Shown here: in pieces, positions 1 through 6,065 of the stretch
How positions within the stretch are numbered: the first letter of the stretch is position 1
Layout: each line of letters begins with the position of its first letter
DNA from: JAUPTX01 sp964550665
GTDB taxonomy: Bacteria > Patescibacteriota > Minisyncoccia > Phycocordibacterales > CSBR16-119
Assembly: GCA_964550665.1 (NCBI GenBank)
Contig: CAZJZW010000016.1
Span: 1 to 16,809, forward strand
DNA: 16,809 nt
Direction: 5' to 3'
Notes under the pieces: generated by a model
What the model was told of the DNA's origin: nothing
Database searches by the model: none
Seen by the model: only the letters and a program-made list of their open reading frames with translations
Program-made: the position numbers and the translations under genes

Positions 1-432
1 TTATCCTTTATATTTTGGATCAAAATCCACCATCCATTCAATACCGTATTTGTCTCTAAACATTCCAAAGTATGAACCCCAAGGACTATCACTCATGGGG
101 AATTCAACTTTCCCGCCATTTGAAAGTCCATTAAATAATCTATCGGCTTCTTCTTTGCTTTCACAATTTATTGAAATTTTACTTCTGTTCTCATTTTCGT
201 TAGTTCGTCCCATGCTTTCTGGAACATCATTTCCCATCAAAACATTCTTACCAATAGGTAGTGCAATATGCATTACTTTATTTGCTTCATGTTCTGATAC
301 AGGGAACTCTGGACTTGCTAGGTCTTTGAAACGAGCAATCTTTTCGAATTCTCCACCAAATACTGATTTGTAAAACGTGAATGCTTCTTCTGCATTTCCA
401 TTGAAATTTATGTAAGGGTTGATTGTTGCCAT
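1..432 (-). CDS. PhnB-like VOC (glyoxalase/bleomycin-resistance fold) protein
   Basis: A complete 143-aa protein; its TAA stop is the first three bases of the window. The N-terminus (PYINFNGNAEEAFTFYKSVF, residues 6-25) and the C-terminal block with WGSYFGMFRDKYGIEW (about 119-134) are the two signatures of the PhnB-like branch of the vicinal-oxygen-chelate superfamily. Members are small cytoplasmic proteins made of paired beta-alpha-beta-beta-beta modules; the substrate of this branch is generally unknown, so none is assigned. Length is normal for a single-domain member. It is the last gene of a minus-strand unit with the tandem-VOC gene (35-bp gap) and the DUF1801 gene. The gap holds a TATAAT-like string, so weak internal initiation is possible. 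No Shine-Dalgarno sequence precedes the ATG. Family call is firm; function is open. Confidence 0.88.
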   Translation of the reverse strand: MATINPYINFNGNAEEAFTFYKSVFGGEFEKIARFKDLASPEFPVSEHEANKVMHIALPIGKNVLMGNDVPESMGRTNENENRSKISINCESKEEADRLFNGLSNGGKVEFPMSDSPWGSYFGMFRDKYGIEWMVDFDPKYKG

Positions 433-467
433 GATGATTTTTATTTATTGTTAATGATTATAATCTC

Positions 468-1361
468 TTACTCTTTATTGTAAGCTTCTTCTAAAGTTTT
501 AATATCGAACTTTTTCATTTTCATAAAAGCTTCGGTAACACGAGTGATTTTTTCTTTATTGCCTTCGCTCATCATTCGTCCCATTGCTGTCGGAACTATT
601 TGCCACGGCATACCAAATTTATCATTCAGCCATCCACATTGCACTTCTTTTCCGCCTTCTGTCAGCTTTTCCCAAAAATAATCAACCTCTTCCTGTGTAT
701 CGCAATTTACGACAAAAGAAATGGCTTGATTAAAGTTAAGAGGGCTTTGTTTCCCACTATCCATGAGTGCCATTGAAAAATTTTCAATGGTAAATCCTGC
801 GTGTTTGATTATCCCATTTGTATCTATCTTTTCATTATCTCCATCTTCGCCATATTTTGAAACATATTCTATTTTTGAATTATGAAATATGTTTGTATAA
901 AAATTTAAAGCTTCTTCGGCTCGTCCACACATCTCACCGGCAAACATCAGAGTAGGGATAATTCTTTGAAGAGGCTTCATCTGTCCAGAAAACATTATTT
1001 GCCAGGATACTTTATATTTATCTTGTACCCAGCCATATTTTTCTGCAAAAGGATATGAAGAAAGTTCCATAAGTATTTTCCCAGAACTTGAAAGTCTGTT
1101 CCAGATGGTATCAACTTCTTCTAGGCTATCGCAAACAACAATAAAAGAAACTGTAGGGTTAAAAGGAAGATATGGTCCAGCAGTCATCAGATTAAAATTT
1201 ACACCGAAAATTTCAAGTGTTGCTATCTGAACAGTTCCGGACGGTGTGTTTTCAAGATTGCCTTCACCTTTTAATTTTGATCCAGGAAAAACAGATTTAT
1301 AAAAATCTGTAATTCCTTTCATATCTTCTTCAAACCATAAAAATGGATTTATTTTTTGCAT
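468..1361 (-). CDS. Tandem-VOC protein, 3-demethylubiquinone-9 3-methyltransferase-like domain family
   Basis: A 297-aa protein with two consecutive VOC/PhnB-like domains. Domain 1 covers about residues 1-125 (starts INPFLWFEEDMKGITDFYKS, ends near DKYKVSWQIMF). Domain 2 covers about 131-258 (AEEALNFYTNIFHNSKI, then ISFVVNCDTQEEVDYFWEKL, then QCGWLNDKFGMPWQIVPT). It is followed by a helical tail (EKITRVTEAFMKMKKFDIKTLEEAY) typical of this family. Despite the family's historical name these proteins are not methyltransferases and their reaction is unknown. Most relatives have one such domain; here two are fused, perhaps forming inside one chain the pseudo-dimer that VOC proteins usually make. 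It lies 23 bp after the DUF1801 gene and 35 bp before the single-VOC gene, all on one strand, so the three are probably co-transcribed. No ribosome-binding site is visible. Confidence 0.87.
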   Translation of the reverse strand: MQKINPFLWFEEDMKGITDFYKSVFPGSKLKGEGNLENTPSGTVQIATLEIFGVNFNLMTAGPYLPFNPTVSFIVVCDSLEEVDTIWNRLSSSGKILMELSSYPFAEKYGWVQDKYKVSWQIMFSGQMKPLQRIIPTLMFAGEMCGRAEEALNFYTNIFHNSKIEYVSKYGEDGDNEKIDTNGIIKHAGFTIENFSMALMDSGKQSPLNFNQAISFVVNCDTQEEVDYFWEKLTEGGKEVQCGWLNDKFGMPWQIVPTAMGRMMSEGNKEKITRVTEAFMKMKKFDIKTLEEAYNKE

Positions 1362-1384
1362 ATATTATTGTGCTTTAATTACTA

Positions 1385-1810
1385 TTAGTATTTTAATAAC
1401 ATCGAAGCTTTAAAGAGCGACTCGAGAACTTTCATATCTATGTTTTGAAGTGATTTTATATAAAGGCAACCAACACCTCTTTTGTATGGTCCGAGTTTAT
1501 CCAGTTTTTCTTCTAATTGATTAAGATTGCAGGTTAGATAAATAGATATCGCTTGTTTACGTGAGGAAAAACCCATTTTCATCCACTCTACTTCTTTACC
1601 GGTACTATATTTCATTTTCATTTTACCAAAACCTACGATACTCTCGCCCCACATGACTGGCTTTTGCTTACTGATTTTCTGCATTAAATCTTTTATTATA
1701 ATACAATCTTTTTTTCTCTTTACGTCCTCTATTGATTTTATATATTTCTCCGCGCTTTTCTTTGTCGCGACTGTTTTTATTGCCCTAGCTTTTGATTTTT
1801 TGGTTTCCAT
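1385..1810 (-). CDS. DUF1801 domain protein
   Basis: A 141-aa protein from the ATG at 1810. The reading frame stays open 18 bases further to a TTG at 1828, but the ATG is preferred because a TATAAT box ends 6 nt before it and would overlap a longer start. A lysine-rich N-terminal stretch (residues 1-30) precedes the DUF1801 core (YjbR/CyaY-like fold). The core is recognised by VMWGESIVGFGKMKMKYSTG, then EWMKMGFSSRKQAISIYLTC and GCLYIKSLQNIDMKVLESL. The biochemical role of the family is not established. DUF1801 proteins often sit beside small VOC proteins, as here, where two VOC genes follow on the same strand. It is the first gene of that unit and has the only good promoter. Family assignment is strong; function unknown. 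Confidence 0.87.
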   Translation of the reverse strand: METKKSKARAIKTVATKKSAEKYIKSIEDVKRKKDCIIIKDLMQKISKQKPVMWGESIVGFGKMKMKYSTGKEVEWMKMGFSSRKQAISIYLTCNLNQLEEKLDKLGPYKRGVGCLYIKSLQNIDMKVLESLFKASMLLKY

Positions 1811-1816
1811 GATTTG

Positions 1817-1846
1817 ATTATATCTCAAATATATATAGTATGTAAG
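1817..1846 (-). promoter_or_regulatory. Promoter of the DUF1801-VOC unit
   Basis: On the minus strand, a -35-like CTTACA (1841-1846, 4 of 6 matches) is separated by 18 bp from a perfect TATAAT (1817-1822). Six bases then lead to the ATG at 1810, so the transcript would be leaderless or nearly so. An inverted repeat (TCTCAAAT at 1823-1830, ATTTGAGA at 1847-1854) brackets the -35 box and spacer, which suggests an operator. Confidence 0.55.
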
Positions 1847-1865
1847 ATTTGAGACATTTAAAAAA

Positions 1866-1905
1866 TTGACGAATATTTTTGTTTATGGAATAATGTTTCG
1901 GAAAC
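1866..1905 (+). promoter_or_regulatory. Strong promoter of the 96-aa orphan gene, with palindrome at the start site
   Basis: TTGACG (1866-1871), a 17-bp spacer and AATAAT (1889-1894) preceded by TGG make a near-consensus sigma-70 promoter with an extended -10. The palindrome GTTTCGGAAAC (1895-1905) lies just downstream, over the expected start site near 1901, where a bound repressor would block initiation. The predicted leader is about 30 nt with no Shine-Dalgarno motif. Confidence 0.65.
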
Positions 1906-1930
1906 AAAAGTATAAAACCACAAAATCACC

Positions 1931-2221
1931 ATGGGCAAAAACACTGAAATTATTCACGTTCAGTCAGATTCACATCTGGCAAAAACAGAAATCGGCGAGT
2001 TAGTTCATCTTCTTAGTTTGTCTGAAGGATCAGTGAATCATGCACGGGAAGAGTTGAAACAACGCACTTTCGAAGAGATCACCGGGTACTTTTCTGTGCT
2101 TGAAAAGGAAGGACCAAAAGAAGATCGTGAAGCACTTTATAAATTCATGGGGACCGAAGATCGTTTCGGGGAATTCCTTACAGGGATAGACGATCCAGTT
2201 TTTGCTATTGGTCGTTTTTGA
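1931..2221 (+). CDS. Hypothetical 96-aa protein, unrecognised
   Basis: I do not recognise this protein. It is 96 aa with no signal peptide, membrane segment or cysteine. It appears mainly helical and acidic, with charged stretches such as NHAREELKQRTFEEI (about 37-51) and LEKEGPKEDREALYKFMG (about 57-74), and an aromatic C-terminus (PVFAIGRF). It is very probably a real gene: it has a near-consensus promoter ending 36 bp upstream, an ATG in the context CACCATGG, a TGA stop, and a GC-rich hairpin plus T6 terminator 5 bp after the stop. It is therefore a monocistronic, probably well-expressed unit. A rough hand count over 1981-2220 gives about 42% GC, visibly above sampled lines of pilM. It lies convergent with comF. 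A small regulator or lineage-specific protein is possible; no function is claimed. Confidence 0.75.
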   Translation: MGKNTEIIHVQSDSHLAKTEIGELVHLLSLSEGSVNHAREELKQRTFEEITGYFSVLEKEGPKEDREALYKFMGTEDRFGEFLTGIDDPVFAIGRF

Positions 2222-2226
2222 CCTAT

Positions 2227-2256
2227 GAGGCGCGCCATAAGGTGCGCCTCTTTTTT
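2227..2256 (+). terminator. Rho-independent terminator after the 96-aa orphan
   Basis: GAGGCGCGCC (2227-2236), loop ATAA, then GGTGCGCCTC (2241-2250) form a 10-bp stem with one G-U pair, followed by TTTTTT (2251-2256). The T-run overlaps the last bases of the convergent comF gene. There is no matching T-run on the other strand, so it serves the plus strand only. Confidence 0.92.
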
Positions 2257-2908
2257 AATGAGCAATAGAAAACCCTAAAACTTTCTTCGTTCCAGATTCA
2301 ACCAAAACTTTTTTCGCTTCTTTTAGTGTCGCGCCAGTGGTTACGACGTCATCTACTAAAATAATTATTTTTCCTTTTACTCTTTCTGTATTTTTCACAC
2401 GAAAAGAATTTTTAACATTGTTCAATCTTTCATTTCTATTTTTTATTTTATTTTGAGGTAAATGGTTTTTTATTTTTACTAACACAGAATCTTCAATGGT
2501 GATATTTTCTCTGTTTTTTAATAAAATTTTACAAATCAGTGCAGACTGATTGTATCCTCTGACAGATTTACTTCTTTTTGTTATCGGAATTGGTATCAAA
2601 ACCAATTCTTTCTCGTTTAATTTTTCTTTTTCTAGTAAATCACTGAAGCTTTTGTTGATTAAATACGCCAAATCATCTAAAACAGAATATTTTTTACTGA
2701 ATTTGAGTAACCAAATAGCTTTTCTTATTATTCTATTTTTATATTCAAACACAGAGAAAGACCAAGGCAGTGGATTTTCAAAAGATTTGGGTAGAGGATA
2801 TAGGCATTTTTCACAAATCCAAAAATCAGGCGTCTGACAACCGATACATTTTCGGGGGAACATCGCCAAAGATACGGATTTTAAAAATTTACGTATGTTT
2901 ATCAACAT
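2255..2908 (-). CDS. comF: ComF family phosphoribosyltransferase-like competence protein
   Basis: A 217-aa protein of normal ComF/ComFC length. The N-terminus carries a complete four-cysteine zinc ribbon: C21, C24, C32, C35. The C-terminal two-thirds is a type I phosphoribosyltransferase-like domain with IPIP (105-108), the family motif RSKSVRGYNQSA (112-123) and the PRPP loop VDDVVTTGAT (185-194). ComFC is a cytoplasmic protein needed for natural transformation, acting with ComFA and imported single-stranded DNA; its enzymatic activity, if any, is not settled. Here it stands alone on the minus strand, with no comFA. It is divergent from pilM across only 54 bp, so it directly abuts the pilus cluster that could supply the uptake fibre. 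The ATG at 2908 gives the start. Family call is secure; a role in DNA uptake here is inferred. Confidence 0.93.
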   Translation of the reverse strand: MLINIRKFLKSVSLAMFPRKCIGCQTPDFWICEKCLYPLPKSFENPLPWSFSVFEYKNRIIRKAIWLLKFSKKYSVLDDLAYLINKSFSDLLEKEKLNEKELVLIPIPITKRSKSVRGYNQSALICKILLKNRENITIEDSVLVKIKNHLPQNKIKNRNERLNNVKNSFRVKNTERVKGKIIILVDDVVTTGATLKEAKKVLVESGTKKVLGFSIAH

Positions 2909-2916
2909 TTATTATA

Positions 2917-2946
2917 ATTTTACACGATTATTTAAAAAAGTGTCGT
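2917..2946 (-). promoter_or_regulatory. Putative comF promoter
   Basis: On the minus strand, ACGACA (2941-2946, 4 of 6 matches to TTGACA), an 18-bp spacer and TAAAAT (2917-2922) lie with 8 nt between the -10 and the comF ATG. The -35 touches the pilM extended -10 on the other strand. A TATAAT at 2911-2916 is too close to the ATG to serve as the -10. Confidence 0.4.
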
Positions 2947-2954
2947 GGTATAAT
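2946..2954 (+). promoter_or_regulatory. Extended -10 promoter of the pilM-pilC unit
   Basis: TGGTATAAT at 2946-2954 is a perfect extended -10. The pilM ATG begins 8 nt later, so the message is leaderless or nearly so. No good -35 lies 16-18 bp upstream, which extended -10 promoters can tolerate. Confidence 0.65.
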
Positions 2955-2962
2955 CGTTCTAT

Positions 2963-4105
2963 ATGTCGAGCAATCCATTACAGAGTATTTTCAGTAAGTT
3001 TTCTGGGTTACTAAAGTCAAGTGGAGGTGGCGGTAGTGCCATCGGTATTGATATTGGGGCATCGGCAATCAAAATAGTTCAGATAAAAAAAGAGGGAGGT
3101 AGAGCAATTTTGGAAACATATGGTTCTCTGTCACTTGGACCTTATGCAGAAGGTCAGATTGGACAAGTTGTGCCGATAGCAGAAGAGCAACTGGTGACCG
3201 CCCTGACCGATCTTTTAAAAGAATCAAATACAACAACAAAAAACTCGGCTCTTTCTATTCCAGCATCATCTTCTCTGGTTTTTCTTATGGAACTTCCTCC
3301 AAACGTCCAAGAAAAAGATTTAACTAGTATCATTCAAACAGAAGCAAGAAAATATATTCCTGTACCGATTACTGAAGTGTCACTGGACTGGTGGGTTATC
3401 CCGAAGCGACCAGAAGACAACATTACTGATGATTCTGCAAAGCCAACCAAAGAAGAAATAAAAAATGAAAAAACAAAAGTTCTTGTTGCTGCTATTCACA
3501 ACGACACTTTAAATAAATATCAAGGACTGGTTACTGATGCGAAATTGCAAACAGATTTCTTTGAAATTGAAATGTTCAGTAATATTCGTGCAATTATTGG
3601 GCAGGATCTTTCAACAGTCATGATTGTTGATATCGGTGCATCAAAAACAAAGGTTTCTATTGTTGATCGTGGAGTTATTCAAGATTTTCATATCGTTAAT
3701 AAAGGTTCTCAAGATATCACTACTGCGATTTCAGTCGGACTACAAATATCTTTTGCTGAAGCTGAAGAAAACAAAAAAAGATTTGGACTCGAAGACAATC
3801 CACGATATCCGAAAGCAAAAGAGATTACGCAATCAACACTCGATTATATATTTTTTGAGATAAATAATGTAGTATTAAACTACGAGAAGAAGTATAATAA
3901 TAGTATTGCAAAAGTTATACTTACTGGCGGAGGAGTCATGCTTAAAAATTTTATGGAAATTGCACCTAAAAAATTCGGAACAGATGTTACTTTAGGTAAT
4001 CCTTTTTCTAAAATCCAATCTCCGGCTTTTCTTGAAAATGTGTTAGCAGAATCCGGGCCAGAATTTGGGGTAGCCGCAGGACTTGCCCTGCGTAAGTTAA
4101 ATTAA
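2963..4105 (+). CDS. pilM: Type IV pilus inner-membrane complex protein PilM
   Basis: A 380-aa actin-like ATPase-fold protein. A Ser/Gly-rich leader (1-26) precedes phosphate-1 motif GIDIGASAIKIVQ (28-40). A second nucleotide-binding element MIVDIGASKTKVSIV starts at residue 220, and the adenosine-type motif ILTGGGVMLKN lies near 320. PilM is cytoplasmic and binds the N-terminal tail of PilN, linking the PilN/PilO membrane frame to the assembly ATPases. Length is slightly above the usual 350 aa. A Lys/Glu-rich insert (about 153-170) sits between the sub-domains. It is the first gene of the pilus unit, directly after an extended -10 box, and pilN follows 2 bp after its TAA. Those junction bases occur twice because of the assembly artefact at 4094-4303, but pilM is complete before the Ns. 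Confidence 0.95.
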   Translation: MSSNPLQSIFSKFSGLLKSSGGGGSAIGIDIGASAIKIVQIKKEGGRAILETYGSLSLGPYAEGQIGQVVPIAEEQLVTALTDLLKESNTTTKNSALSIPASSSLVFLMELPPNVQEKDLTSIIQTEARKYIPVPITEVSLDWWVIPKRPEDNITDDSAKPTKEEIKNEKTKVLVAAIHNDTLNKYQGLVTDAKLQTDFFEIEMFSNIRAIIGQDLSTVMIVDIGASKTKVSIVDRGVIQDFHIVNKGSQDITTAISVGLQISFAEAEENKKRFGLEDNPRYPKAKEITQSTLDYIFFEINNVVLNYEKKYNNSIAKVILTGGGVMLKNFMEIAPKKFGTDVTLGNPFSKIQSPAFLENVLAESGPEFGVAAGLALRKLN

Positions 4106-4303
4106 TTATGGATAAAGAGTTTCAAACATCGTTCATACCAAAGAAAACNNNNNNNNNNNNNNNNNNNNNNNNNNNNNNNNNNNNNNNNNNNNNNNNNNNN
4201 NNNNNNNNNNNNNNNNNNNNNNNNNNNNNNNNNNNNNNNNNNNNNNNNAAGTTAAATTAATTATGGATAAAGAGTTTCAAACATCGTTCATACCAAAGAA
4301 AAC
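4094..4303. repeat. 55-bp direct duplication around a 100-N scaffold gap (assembly artefact)
   Basis: Positions 4094-4148 and 4249-4303 are identical over 55 bp and are separated by exactly 100 Ns (4149-4248). The repeated segment covers the last three sense codons and stop of pilM and the first 14 codons of pilN. The left copy therefore contains a false pilN start (ATG at 4108) that runs into the Ns. Collapsing the two copies removes 155 bp and leaves pilM TAA, TT, pilN ATG, matching the tight spacing elsewhere in the cluster. A round 100-N spacer with an exact flanking overlap is what a scaffolder produces when it fails to merge two contigs sharing a terminal k-mer. Confidence 0.93.
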
Positions 4304-4880
4304 TGTTATCGAAGGCCCTAAAAAAGTTAAATCTGGGGGCGGTATTGTTAATTTATTTTCTTTTGTTATTTTTATTGTATCTCTTCTGTCTATTGGAGGG
4401 GCATATCTATATAGAGAGTCAGTAAAAACAGATATTACTGAGTTTAAAAAATCATTAGCTATAGCCAAAAATCAATTTGAGCCAAGCCTGATCACAAAAC
4501 TTCAGATTCTAGACAAAAGACTAAATGCTGCAACAGTTATTTTAGACCAACACGTCGCTGTGTCTCCAATATTTGAACTTTTACAAGATTCGACACTTCC
4601 AACAGTCAGGTATTCAGACTTTACTTACGATATTGATAGTACGACGAATCTTGTAAATGTAGAGATGAAAGGTGAGGCGAAAGGTTATAATTTCATCGCG
4701 CTTCAAGCAGATTTGTTTAATGAAAACAAGTTTATTAAAAATCCTATTTTTTCTGATCTTGTGCTTGATCAAAATGGAAATGTTGATTTTAATCTGACAT
4801 TCAGTGTTGATAAGTCCTTGGTTTCTTATGAATCGTTCTTGGATCGGGAAGAACCAATATTATTTGATGAACAAATATAA
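4263..4880 (+). CDS. pilN: Type IV pilus alignment protein PilN
   Basis: A 205-aa bitopic membrane protein. The cytoplasmic N-terminus (QTSFIPKK at 6-13) corresponds to the short conserved tail by which PilN proteins bind PilM. One transmembrane helix spans about residues 29-50 (IVNLFSFVIFIVSLLSIGGAYL). A coiled stretch follows (about 55-95), then an extracytoplasmic alpha/beta domain ending near residue 190. Size and layout fit PilN, which pairs with PilO around the pilus machine. Sequence conservation in this family is low, so the call rests largely on topology and on its place between pilM and pilO. The true start is the ATG at 4263; the copy at 4108 before the Ns is an assembly duplicate. 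pilO begins 3 bp after the stop. Confidence 0.88.
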   Translation: MDKEFQTSFIPKKTVIEGPKKVKSGGGIVNLFSFVIFIVSLLSIGGAYLYRESVKTDITEFKKSLAIAKNQFEPSLITKLQILDKRLNAATVILDQHVAVSPIFELLQDSTLPTVRYSDFTYDIDSTTNLVNVEMKGEAKGYNFIALQADLFNENKFIKNPIFSDLVLDQNGNVDFNLTFSVDKSLVSYESFLDREEPILFDEQI

Positions 4881-4883
4881 TTT

Positions 4884-5516
4884 ATGAGATGGCTTTTACC
4901 ACTAATTTTAATAGGAGCAGGAGTTGCGGGTTTTTTGCTGATAGCCCAGCCTATTTATGATGAAGCAACAACTCTCAAAATAGAAGCAGATAAATATAAC
5001 GAAGCTCTTGCGAATGCAAAAATCCTTCAAGCAGAGCGAGACCGACTGACAGATAAATTTAATAGTTTTAAAGCAGAGGATTTGGTGCGTCTTGAAAAAA
5101 TTGTTCCTGATAGTGTTGATAACATTAAACTTATTCTTGAAATCCAAGAAGTGGCGCAGGATCGGGGTATTTTGGTAAAAAATGTTGAGTTTGAACCAGA
5201 GCAATTCCTAGAGCCAGATCCAAATGCTAGCGCCGAGGCTAAAGCAAAAGAAGAGGCTGCAAAAAAACAAGCCAATCTTCGAAGACCAGGAGCGGCAAAT
5301 AATCTTGATTACGAAGCTTTTGATTTAGAGTTTTCTATTGAAGGTAAATATTCTGCTTATGTTGAATTCATGAAGCTTCTCGAGCGAAGCTTACGTGTTG
5401 TTGATGTTCGAGCGATTACATTCACCCCTGGAACTTCAGAAGATAAAGATAAAATTTACATAGATAACTATAAATATACATTTAGGATTAACACTTATCG
5501 TCTAAAAGATTTATGA
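4884..5516 (+). CDS. pilO: Type IV pilus alignment protein PilO
   Basis: A 210-aa bitopic protein. An N-terminal membrane helix (about 3-21, LLPLILIGAGVAGFLLIAQ) is followed by a heptad-rich coiled coil (about 27-70) and an alpha/beta domain in two parts (about 75-105 and 140-208), as in PilO. Between them lies a charged, low-complexity insert rich in Ala, Lys and Glu (about 110-135) that looks disordered. PilO forms heterodimers with PilN outside the membrane and helps set the geometry of the machine. The TGA stop overlaps the next ATG by 4 bp, suggesting translational coupling. The start is the ATG right after pilN; the purine-poor bases before it contain no Shine-Dalgarno motif. Identification depends on topology and context as well as sequence. 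Confidence 0.86.
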   Translation: MRWLLPLILIGAGVAGFLLIAQPIYDEATTLKIEADKYNEALANAKILQAERDRLTDKFNSFKAEDLVRLEKIVPDSVDNIKLILEIQEVAQDRGILVKNVEFEPEQFLEPDPNASAEAKAKEEAAKKQANLRRPGAANNLDYEAFDLEFSIEGKYSAYVEFMKLLERSLRVVDVRAITFTPGTSEDKDKIYIDNYKYTFRINTYRLKDL

Positions 5517-6058
5517 GTAAAGGCTTAAAAATATTTTTAATGATCCTTATATTAGTGGTGTTTGGAGCCATCGCATATTTTTTACTTGGCAATGAAGATT
5601 TTTCTCTAAATGTATCTCCAACAGCTTCGCCTTTAGCAACGACAAGTAACGAGCCCGTTTCAGGACTCGCCGCTCAAAATACTGCTGAAATAGATGCTGA
5701 TCAAATTGGACAAGAATTTTTAACCCAACTTCTAAATATTAGATCAATCAAACTTCGGGAAGATATTTTTAGCCGACCAGCATTTATTTCACTCACTGAT
5801 TTTACTATTGAGTTAATTCAACTTGGTAACGAAGGAAGAGTAAATCCATTTGCACCTTTTGGAATAGATGGCTCGACGCAACTGATCGATCCCCTTACTG
5901 GATTACCTATCGTTACTACTCCAACACCAGAAGGAAGCACCACTCCAACATCTGGTGTTGGAAATGTAATCCCTATTCCTCCATCTGGGACTGGTACAGG
6001 AGCTAGTGCGTCTTCATCCTCACCACTCACACCATCATCAAATTTAAACAGTAATTAA
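5513..6058 (+). CDS. PilP-like membrane-anchored pilus protein
   Basis: A 181-aa protein in the pilP position between pilO and pilB. One N-terminal membrane helix (about 6-26, IFLMILILVVFGAIAYFLLG) is followed by a Ser/Thr/Pro linker (about 33-60). A short conserved-looking core (about 62-120) ends in LGNEGRVNPFAPFG (about 103-116). That Arg-x-Asn/Asp-Pro-Phe motif recalls the RDPF-type motif of PilP and other T4P/T2SS alignment proteins. The C-terminal 60 residues are low-complexity Pro/Thr/Ser/Gly, probably a flexible or glycosylated tail crossing the cell wall. Classical PilP is a lipoprotein that contacts the secretin PilQ. This protein has no lipobox and no secretin is present, so it may be a secretin-free counterpart. 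The start overlaps the pilO stop (ATGA). Function is inferred from position, topology and this motif. Confidence 0.65.
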   Translation: MSKGLKIFLMILILVVFGAIAYFLLGNEDFSLNVSPTASPLATTSNEPVSGLAAQNTAEIDADQIGQEFLTQLLNIRSIKLREDIFSRPAFISLTDFTIELIQLGNEGRVNPFAPFGIDGSTQLIDPLTGLPIVTTPTPEGSTTPTSGVGNVIPIPPSGTGTGASASSSSPLTPSSNLNSN

Positions 6059-6065
6059 AAATATT

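Noticed and set aside
1811..1828. TTG start at 1828 for the DUF1801 gene
   Set aside because: It would place the -10 box inside the coding region; the ATG at 1810 is 6 nt after that box.
4108..4148. A second, truncated pilN copy before the Ns
   Set aside because: It is part of the exact 55-bp duplication produced by the scaffold gap, not a gene duplication.
5514..5516. TGA recoding (genetic code 25)
   Set aside because: TGA cleanly ends pilO and the 96-aa gene, and no conserved domain is interrupted by an in-frame TGA.
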